From NCBI GenBank assembly GCA_016210375.1, contig JACQUH010000248.1, positions 1 to 9,996 of the forward strand: a stretch of DNA of 9,996 bases. Reading direction: 5' to 3'. The stretch is from Chloroflexota bacterium. GTDB lineage: Bacteria > Chloroflexota > Dehalococcoidia > Lucifugimonadales > JACPCL1. Made by a program: the position numbers and the translations under genes. This document shows, one piece after another, positions 5,563 to 9,996 of this stretch (position 1 is the stretch's first letter; each line of letters begins with the position of its first letter). Under the pieces are notes generated by a model that had not been told where the DNA came from, did not search any database, and saw nothing but the letters and a program-made list of their open reading frames with translations.

Positions 5563-5820
5563 GGCTCTCTTGGTGGTGGTACCATCCCCTGGCACTAAAG
5601 CGCCCGGTTTGGGGTTCCGACCTAACCCCCTCTGGCTCCCCCTTCCCGCACGGGAAGGGGGAGAAGATAGGTTTGAATGGGTGTGATGCGGCAGATGCGC
5701 ATCACACCCATTCCTCAGATTATCGTCCCCCTCTCCTGGAAGGAGAGGGGGATCACAGGGGGAGAGGTCTGAACCGCAGCAGAACGAGTATTTGGTCCAT
5801 GACCAGTCGGGGCGATGCTG
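5563..5820. repeat. Mosaic of repeat fragments between the glycosylase gene and the cmk promoter
   Basis: This fills most of the 5542-5991 spacer. From about 5563 to 5615 it resembles the left half of the fold-back element at 2503-2624 (GGTGGT..., then CCCCTGGCACTAAAGCGCC). The three-hairpin module follows at 5613-5775. At about 5790-5820 a decayed end remains (ATGACCAGTCGGGGCG) resembling the ATGACCATCAGGGGGCG terminus of element A. It therefore looks like two element families joined or one inserted into the other. The hairpins may terminate the glycosylase transcript. Confidence 0.55.
5613..5775 (+). repeat. Three-hairpin repeat module, copy 2
   Basis: The borders are imperfect inverted repeats (GGTTCCGACCTAACCCCCT on the left; complement of the right end GGTTCAGACCTCTCCCCCTG). 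Hairpins: 13-bp arms 5636-5648/5651-5663; 16-bp arms 5675-5690/5698-5713 with a 7-base loop; 12-bp arms 5726-5737/5741-5752. It aligns with copy 1 at 4603-4764 in the opposite orientation, with paired changes in the central stem. Confidence 0.75.
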
Positions 5821-5861
5821 AACACCCCAAAGAGCAAACAGGGCCGGCAGCGGGCACGAGC

Positions 5862-5891
5862 TTGCTTGCCCTATCGGGGGCGGCCTATAAT
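5862..5891 (+). promoter_or_regulatory. Promoter of cmk-plsC
   Basis: A perfect TATAAT at 5886-5891 is preceded by TTGCTT at 5862-5867 with an 18-base spacer; the -35 is weak. Initiation near 5898 would give a leader of about 94 bases to the GTG start at 5992, or about 52 to the alternative ATG at 5950. Confidence 0.55.
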
Positions 5892-5991
5892 TCCCTCCAG
5901 TGCGGCGCGCCCAACGCCGAAAGAACGGGGCAGCGGGGGTCTGGCCTGAATGCCCTCTTCCGAGGCAGATCGCCGGGGTTTGAGGAGCATT

Positions 5992-6675
5992 GTGGCATCT
6001 AGCGACAACGAAGGTCCCCTTATCGCCATTGACGGCCCAGCAGCCTCCGGCAAGACGGTGGTAGGCAAGCTGCTGGCCCAGAAGCTTGGGTACCGGTTTC
6101 TGGACACAGGCGTGATGTATCGCGCCCTGACGTGGGCTGCCGTGGATTCCAAGGTGTCCCCAACAGATGTCCCCCACCTCCTGCGATTGGCCCGGGAGCG
6201 GCCCGTGGAGTTGCTTTTCCAGGATGGGTGCGGGACCAGGGTGCTGCTGGGCGAGAATGACGTCACTCCCCACCTAAGGGATCCCAGGGTTGAGCAGGCG
6301 GTCTCTTTGGTCTCCCAGGTGTCGGGGGTACGAGAGGTGCTGGTGGCACAGCAGCGCCGCCTTGCCCAGGGAGGGAGCATGGTGATGGCGGGGAGAGATA
6401 TTGGCACCGTGGTGCTGGCCGATGCGCCGTTCAAGATCTTCCTGACGGCCTCCTTGCAGGAGCGCGCTCGCCGCCGCCTTGCGGACCTCCGGGTGAACGG
6501 GGCAGAGGTCTCCTATGAGGAAGTGCTGGCGGACCTCCAACGCAGGGACAAGCTGGACTCAGAGCGGGAGGCTTCGCCTCTGCGGCCCGCATGGGACGCC
6601 CGGGTAGTGGTAACCGATGGCATGACGGTGGAGCAAGTGGCGGACTTTCTGCTATCCATAGTGAGGCGGCGCTAA
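5992..6675 (+). CDS. cmk: (d)CMP kinase
   Basis: Cytidylate kinase phosphorylates CMP and dCMP with ATP in the cytoplasm, supplying CTP for nucleic acids and phospholipid synthesis. The 227-residue form has the P-loop GPAASGKT at 15-22, DTGVMYRALTWAA from about 38, AGRDIGTVVL with ADAPFKIFLTA in the second half, and the lid-region RRDKLDSEREASPL followed by PAWDA. All are standard for bacterial CMP kinases, as is the length. The GTG at 5992 is preceded by AGGAG four bases upstream. An ATG at 5950 would add 14 residues and has a weaker, more distant GGGGG site, so the start is uncertain. The stop codon overlaps the plsC start by one base (TAATG), indicating an operon with coupled translation. 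Confidence 0.94.
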   Translation: MASSDNEGPLIAIDGPAASGKTVVGKLLAQKLGYRFLDTGVMYRALTWAAVDSKVSPTDVPHLLRLARERPVELLFQDGCGTRVLLGENDVTPHLRDPRVEQAVSLVSQVSGVREVLVAQQRRLAQGGSMVMAGRDIGTVVLADAPFKIFLTASLQERARRRLADLRVNGAEVSYEEVLADLQRRDKLDSEREASPLRPAWDARVVVTDGMTVEQVADFLLSIVRRR

Positions 6676-7334
6676 TGGCAGTGCTCTACCACACAGGCAA
6701 GGGGTTCGCGCAGGTGTGCTTCACTCTCTTCGCCCGATGGGACGTTCAGGGGCGAGAGAACGTGCCTCCCAGGGGACGGCTGCTGGTGGTGGCCAACCAT
6801 CAGTCCAACGCGGACCCGCCGGTCCTGGTGGCATCGTTGCGCCGGAGGATCTGCTTCGTGGCAAAGGAGGGCCTGTTCAAGAACCCAGTGATGGGCGCTC
6901 TCATGCGGGCGTGGGGGATGCATCCCCTTGCCAGGAATGGCCGGGACGTGGTGGCGCTGCGATGGATGATACGGCGACTGGAGGAGGAGAGGGCCGTGGC
7001 CATTTTCCCTGAAGGGACCCGGAGCCCCCGGGGGATGCGCAAGGCCAACAGCGGCGTGGCGTACCTGGCGCTGAAGACCCAGGCTACCATCCTCCCGGTG
7101 GGCATCACCGGCACGGAGAACGTACGCAGCCTGGCCAGAATCCCCTTTCCCTTCTGCCGGCTCATGGTGAACATTGGGCAGCCCTTTAGTTTGCCCCCGA
7201 TTGATGGTAAAGTAAGCGGCGCTGTTCTGGACTCCCTTACGGATATGGTGATGCAGCGGGTGGCGGCCCTGCTGCCGGAGGAGTACCAGGGCGCGTACGG
7301 GGCGAAGACAAAGGCGGCGGCGCAGGGGCAATAA
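6675..7334 (+). CDS. plsC: 1-acyl-sn-glycerol-3-phosphate acyltransferase (PlsC family)
   Basis: This family adds the second acyl chain to lysophosphatidic acid to make phosphatidic acid at the inner face of the membrane. The 219-residue protein carries the four LPLAT blocks: the catalytic NHQSNAD at 41-47, GMHPLARNGRD at about 81-91, FPEGTRSP at 111-118, and ILPVGITG at about 139-146. Around block III the basic residues RGMRKANSGVAYLAL fit acyl-donor or substrate binding. There is a weakly hydrophobic N-terminus but no clear transmembrane helix. It starts at the ATG overlapping the cmk stop, with GAGG about 8 bases upstream. Pairing of cmk with plsC is common in Gram-positive-like and Chloroflexota genomes. 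Acyl-donor preference cannot be read from the sequence. Confidence 0.92.
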   Translation: MAVLYHTGKGFAQVCFTLFARWDVQGRENVPPRGRLLVVANHQSNADPPVLVASLRRRICFVAKEGLFKNPVMGALMRAWGMHPLARNGRDVVALRWMIRRLEEERAVAIFPEGTRSPRGMRKANSGVAYLALKTQATILPVGITGTENVRSLARIPFPFCRLMVNIGQPFSLPPIDGKVSGAVLDSLTDMVMQRVAALLPEEYQGAYGAKTKAAAQGQ

Positions 7335-7379
7335 GCGTCTGCCTATTCTCAATCCGCGGCACGCGTAAGGGAAACGAAG

Positions 7380-7425
7380 TAATGACCTCCCTCTCCCATC
7401 AAAGGAGAGGGGGAGAGAACCTCCG
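7380..7425. repeat. Single-hairpin repeat fragment in the plsC-glmS spacer
   Basis: CCCTCTCC (7389-7396) pairs with GGAGAGGG (7404-7411), followed by GGAGAGAACC. It resembles the third hairpin and border of the modules at 4603-4764 and 5613-5775, so it is likely a solitary fragment of the same family. It may act as a weak terminator or attenuator before glmS. I see no convincing separate glmS promoter in this 139-base gap. Confidence 0.45.
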
Positions 7426-7473
7426 CGAACCCGGAAGGCGTCCTTGAAATCGCCTCTCATTAGGAGCATCCGT

Positions 7474-9318
7474 ATGTGTGGCATTGTAGGGTACGTGGGG
7501 GACCGCCTTGCGGCCCCGATTCTCTTGGACGGCCTCAGCCGCCTGGAATACCGGGGCTACGATAGCGCGGGTATCGCCGTGGTGGAGTCAGGCAAGGCGT
7601 TGACCGTGCGCAAGGCCTCGGGCAAGCTGAGCGTGCTGGTGGAGTCCATGAAAGGGGCGGCGCCCACGGGGTTCTCTGGCATCGGCCACACGCGTTGGGC
7701 CACCCATGGTGGCCCAACTGAAGTGAACGCCCACCCCCACACAGACAGTAACAAAAATGTGGTCATAGTCCACAACGGCATCGTGGAGAACTACCTGGAG
7801 CTCAAGGAACGGCTCCAGGCCGAGGGCCACAGGTTCACCTCCGAGACGGACAGCGAGGTCATCGCCCATCTCATGGAATCGCTCATGGGCCGGGGCCTCG
7901 TCTTTGAAGAGGCGGTACGGATGACGGCGCAGCGCATACAGGGGGCCCAGGCGGTGGTGGCCATGAACGTGCAGGAGCCGGGCACCCTGGTGGCGTTCCG
8001 GCTTGGCAATGCCGGCGGCATCACGGTCGGCTACGGCCAGAGAGAGATGTTTCTGGCCAGCGACCTGCCAGCGCTTCTTCCTCACACCTCTCAGGTGGCC
8101 TTCCTGGCGCCTGGCGAGATGGTCTCGGTGGACGCTCGCGAGGCCAGGTTCCGCTCAGTCCAGGGCGCCCCGATACACAAATCGCCCCAGGCCGCGCCCT
8201 ACGACGCCGTGGCTATCGCCAAGGACGGATATCGCCACTTTATGCTGAAGGAGATTATGGAGCAGCCGGGCACGGTCCACCGGGCCATCGGCGGACGGGT
8301 CTCCTTTGAACCCGCCGATGTACTCCTCCCGGACTTCCCCTTCACTCCTGCCCAGGTGCGCGAGGTGAACCGCATCGTCCTCACCGGCATGGGCACCAGC
8401 CTCCACGCCTGCATGGTCGCACGCTACTACATGGAGCAGATAGCCGGAGTCCCCGCGGAGATTGACAACTCCTCGGAGCTCCGGTACCGGAACCCCATCC
8501 TGGACAGCCGCACCCTGGTGGTGTCGGTGAGCCAGTCGGGCGAGACGGCGGATACCCTGGGGGCCATGGAAGAAGCAGCCCGCTCTGGCGCCAAGCAGAT
8601 CACCATCTGCAACGTGGAGGGGAGCCAGACGACGCGCATGGCCCACGGGACGGTGTTTATTGGCGTTGGGCCTGAGATTGGGGTAGCCAGCACGAAGTGC
8701 CTTACCGGCTCCCTGGCGGCCCTGTACCTGCTGGCGACGTATCTGGGCAAGGTCAGGGGTACGGTGGACCAGGCCCGCATGACGGGGCTGCTGAACGACC
8801 TTGCCTCGGCGCCCAGGCTTATTGGCCAGGCGCTGGAGCAAAGGGAAGCCTTCGGGAGGCTGGCCCACGAGTACGCCGACTACTACAACTTCCTCTACCT
8901 TGGCCGGGGCATCAACATGCCAGTGGCTATGGAGGGGGCGCTGAAGCTGAAAGAGGTGAGCTATATCCACGCTGAAGGCTACCCCGCCGGCGAGATGAAA
9001 CACGGGCCTATCGCCCTCATCAGCAAAGACATGCCTGTGGTGGCGCTGGCCCCCCGGGACCACCTGTACGACAAGATGCGCAGCAATATCCAAGAGGTGA
9101 AGGCCCGGGGGGGCAAGGTGCTCGCCCTAGTGACCCAGGGCCACCACGACCTCGCGGGGGTTGCCGATGGACTGATAGAGATGCCGTCAACTCCGTACCT
9201 CGTGTCGCCCATCGTCAACGTGGTGCCCTTGCAGCTCCTGGCGTACCACATGGCCTTGGAACGGGGTTGCGATGTAGACCAGCCCCGCAACCTGGCCAAG
9301 ACCGTGACGGTGGAATAG
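7474..9318 (+). CDS. glmS: Glutamine-fructose-6-phosphate aminotransferase (isomerizing)
   Basis: GlmS converts fructose 6-phosphate and glutamine to glucosamine 6-phosphate, the first committed step toward UDP-GlcNAc. The 614-residue protein starts MCGIVGYVG, and Met removal exposes the nucleophilic cysteine. The glutaminase domain (about 1-225) contains RLEYRGYDSAGIA (23-35), GHTRWATHG (71-79), HNGIVENY (100-107) and SETDSEV (123-129). The first SIS domain has TGMGTSLHA (304-312), SQSGET (353-358) and GPEIGVASTK (399-408). The second has LGRGINMPVAMEGALKLKEV (476-495) and EGYPAGEMKHG (501-511). The C-terminus DQPRNLAKTVTVE is canonical, with the conserved lysine at 609. The ATG at 7474 has AGGAG 7 bases upstream. 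I see no obvious glmS ribozyme core in the 139-base leader, but that was checked only by eye. Confidence 0.97.
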   Translation: MCGIVGYVGDRLAAPILLDGLSRLEYRGYDSAGIAVVESGKALTVRKASGKLSVLVESMKGAAPTGFSGIGHTRWATHGGPTEVNAHPHTDSNKNVVIVHNGIVENYLELKERLQAEGHRFTSETDSEVIAHLMESLMGRGLVFEEAVRMTAQRIQGAQAVVAMNVQEPGTLVAFRLGNAGGITVGYGQREMFLASDLPALLPHTSQVAFLAPGEMVSVDAREARFRSVQGAPIHKSPQAAPYDAVAIAKDGYRHFMLKEIMEQPGTVHRAIGGRVSFEPADVLLPDFPFTPAQVREVNRIVLTGMGTSLHACMVARYYMEQIAGVPAEIDNSSELRYRNPILDSRTLVVSVSQSGETADTLGAMEEAARSGAKQITICNVEGSQTTRMAHGTVFIGVGPEIGVASTKCLTGSLAALYLLATYLGKVRGTVDQARMTGLLNDLASAPRLIGQALEQREAFGRLAHEYADYYNFLYLGRGINMPVAMEGALKLKEVSYIHAEGYPAGEMKHGPIALISKDMPVVALAPRDHLYDKMRSNIQEVKARGGKVLALVTQGHHDLAGVADGLIEMPSTPYLVSPIVNVVPLQLLAYHMALERGCDVDQPRNLAKTVTVE

Positions 9319-9322
9319 GTAG

Positions 9323-9574
9323 CTATCTCAAAACTCTGGTGTGCCGCACCCTGATGGTCATTGACTACCTAACCCCCTGTGGCTCCCCCTTCCCGCAGGG
9401 GAAGGGGGAGCCACAGGGGGTTAGGTCAGAACCACAACACCAAAAGTGTCTGGTTGATAATGCAACGGGGGCGCCATCAAGCCCCAGCCCTTCGGCTTCG
9501 CTCAGGGCAGGCTCTTCAGGCTGCGGCTTGAAGCCGCCCCCTTCAGGGGGCGGTACACAAGAGTTTTGAGATAG
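9323..9574. mobile_element. Compound fold-back element B (MITE-like) after glmS
   Basis: It begins 4 bases after the glmS stop. The left end CTATCTCAAAACTCTGGTGT, then GCCGCACCCTGA, matches the complement of the right end (CTATCTCAAAACTCTTGTGT, then ACCGCCCCCTGA) at about 29 of 32 positions. Inside lies a perfect 27-bp-stem palindrome (9368-9425). The right half has GGCTGCGGCTTGAAGCCGCC, also found in element A. There is no coding potential. The left terminus also shares CCCTGATGGTCATT with the right terminus of element A. It fills most of the 9319-9725 gap and probably ends the glmS transcript. Confidence 0.7.
9368..9425. repeat. Perfect 58-base palindrome with a 4-base loop inside element B
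   Basis: The arms 9368-9394 and 9399-9425 are exact complements over 27 bp, from CCTAACCCCC inward to CTTCCC, around a GCAG loop. The arm sequence is related to the border plus first hairpin of the three-hairpin module, as if the module had collapsed or been copied into a symmetrical form. Confidence 0.85.
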
Positions 9575-9599
9575 TTACTAGGTCATTTAGGCAGATGCC

Positions 9600-9645
9600 G
9601 TCATTCGGGGGATGCAAAACGCGGCAATAGCAAGCGGAACTCCCC
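9600..9645. repeat. Remnant of the 2503-2624 type repeat
   Basis: CGGGGGATGCAAAACGCGGC, then AATAGCAAGCGGAACTC, parallels the right end of the element at 2503-2624 (GGGGATTCAATACCACGC, then AAAAGCAAACAGAACTC). Only the right-end portion is present. It lies between element B and the promoter of the last gene. Confidence 0.45.
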
Positions 9646-9667
9646 ACAGAGGATGTCTGCCAGGTGG

Positions 9668-9687
9668 TTGACAACCCTTGCTACAAT
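9668..9687 (+). promoter_or_regulatory. Extended -10 promoter of the 71-residue orphan gene
   Basis: TGCTACAAT at 9679-9687 is an extended -10 (TGn plus TACAAT, five of six consensus). A perfect TTGACA at 9668-9673 is only 8 bases upstream, too close to be its -35, and no good -10 lies 17 bases after it. Initiation near 9694 would give a leader of about 30 bases containing the GGAGGT ribosome site. Confidence 0.45.
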
Positions 9688-9725
9688 AGGCTAGCGCACA
9701 ATACTCCAAAACGGAGGTAACCCCC

Positions 9726-9941
9726 ATGGACGCCACGAAGATAGGCATCTACTTCAGCGCCAAGGAGAACAAGATCGTTCGTATCACCTCGCCGTATTGG
9801 ATACCGGAGCCGCCAGAGTGGGTGATGGTGACCAGCGAGGCGAACGCCACGCTGCTGAAGGTGCGGGAGATGATCAAAGAAAAGAAACTCGTGAGCGACC
9901 CCTCGGGAATTACCTGGGGGAGCTTGCCGATAAGGGAGTAG
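9726..9941 (+). CDS. Small hypothetical protein of 71 residues
   Basis: I do not recognise this family. The ATG at 9726 has a strong ribosome site (GGAGGT, 7 bases upstream) and a promoter-like -10 before it, and a palindromic terminator starts 15 bases after the stop, so it is very likely a real, separately expressed gene. The soluble-looking protein begins with an alternating hydrophobic/charged segment (KIGIYFSAKENKIVRI) that suggests two beta strands. A proline/tryptophan-rich turn follows (PYWIPEPPEWV), then a probable helix (ANATLLKVREMIKEKK) and a short tail (PSGITWGSLPIRE). It has no signal peptide, membrane segment or cysteine. Function is unknown. Confidence 0.75.
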   Translation: MDATKIGIYFSAKENKIVRITSPYWIPEPPEWVMVTSEANATLLKVREMIKEKKLVSDPSGITWGSLPIRE

Positions 9942-9956
9942 AAGAAGTAGATACAG

Positions 9957-9996
9957 GCACGAAAGAGGGCGGGCCATGGCCCGCCCTCTTTCGTGC
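9957..9996. terminator. Perfect 40-base palindrome, probable bidirectional terminator
   Basis: The sequence is self-complementary over all 40 bases, centred on GGGCCATGGCCC, with arms GCACGAAAGAGGGCGGGC and complement. On the plus strand the GC-rich stem is followed by CTCTTTC, and the complementary GAAAG side gives the same on the other strand, which fits a bidirectional terminator after the 71-residue gene. It ends exactly at the window edge, so the downstream tract cannot be judged. Confidence 0.6.

Noticed and set aside
4512..5775. Possible CRISPR array from repeated GC-rich hairpins
   Set aside because: The repeats are inverted, of unequal length and not separated by regular unique spacers, and no cas genes are nearby.
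4531..6273. Long minus-strand open frame of 580 codons
   Set aside because: It runs antisense to the glycosylase gene and the start of cmk and through palindromic repeats. Its composition is typical of a GC-rich shadow frame with no domain, and the plus-strand genes have clear motifs.
7335..7473. glmS ribozyme in the glmS leader
   Set aside because: The gap is only 139 bases and is partly a repeat fragment. I could not see the expected conserved pseudoknot core by eye; a covariance search would be needed to be certain.
8155..9093. Minus-strand open frame of 312 codons
   Set aside because: It lies wholly antisense inside glmS, with no family resemblance or ribosome site.
9668..9673. Perfect TTGACA as the -35 of the last gene
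   Set aside because: It is only 8 bases from TACAAT, and no acceptable -10 lies 16-18 bases downstream. An extended -10 promoter explains the region better.

Overview
This is a GC-rich bacterial chromosomal window of conserved housekeeping genes, separated by spacers packed with short palindromic repeats. A member of the Chloroflexota (Dehalococcoidia-like) is my best guess. It rests on the gene set and protein sequence character (DUF951 next to pyrF, a bifunctional-nuclease-domain protein, an N-terminally extended ATP synthase a subunit, cmk-plsC) and on dispersed repeats of the GAGCGAAG...GAAGCATCTGG kind. It is not proven by a marker gene. I saw no rRNA, tRNA or CRISPR array.

Layout. Positions 1-1605 (minus strand) carry the start of an F0F1 ATP synthase operon: an AtpZ/AtpI-family protein, then atpB, then a 33-residue single-pass membrane peptide lying where the operon heads toward the remaining F0 genes outside the window. 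Positions 1606-1868 hold the atp promoter and the terminator of the preceding gene. A bifunctional nuclease-domain protein (1869-2423, minus) has its own strong promoter. A fold-back repeat follows (about 2503-2624), then pyrF and an overlapping DUF951 gene (minus). pyrF is divergent from sfsA (plus) across 68 bp carrying promoters for both; sfsA looks leaderless. Still on the plus strand come a MagIII-like HhH-GPD DNA glycosylase, cmk overlapping plsC by one base, glmS, and a small orphan gene ending in a perfect 40-bp palindrome at the window edge.

Function. The genes cover energy conservation (F0), UMP synthesis (pyrF), CMP/dCMP phosphorylation (cmk), phospholipid acylation (plsC), amino-sugar synthesis (glmS) and base-excision repair. 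They are not one pathway.

The most unusual part is the non-coding DNA. Three large spacers (4465-4857, 5542-5991, 9319-9725) and some smaller ones are built from nested inverted-repeat modules. Two elements (4512-4825 and 9323-9574) share CTATCTCA-type terminal inverted repeats. An internal module of about 160 bp occurs twice in opposite orientation, and one of its hairpins has changed between copies by compensatory substitutions and a paired deletion. These look like non-autonomous fold-back elements, with no transposase in the window, and they abut gene ends within a few bases.
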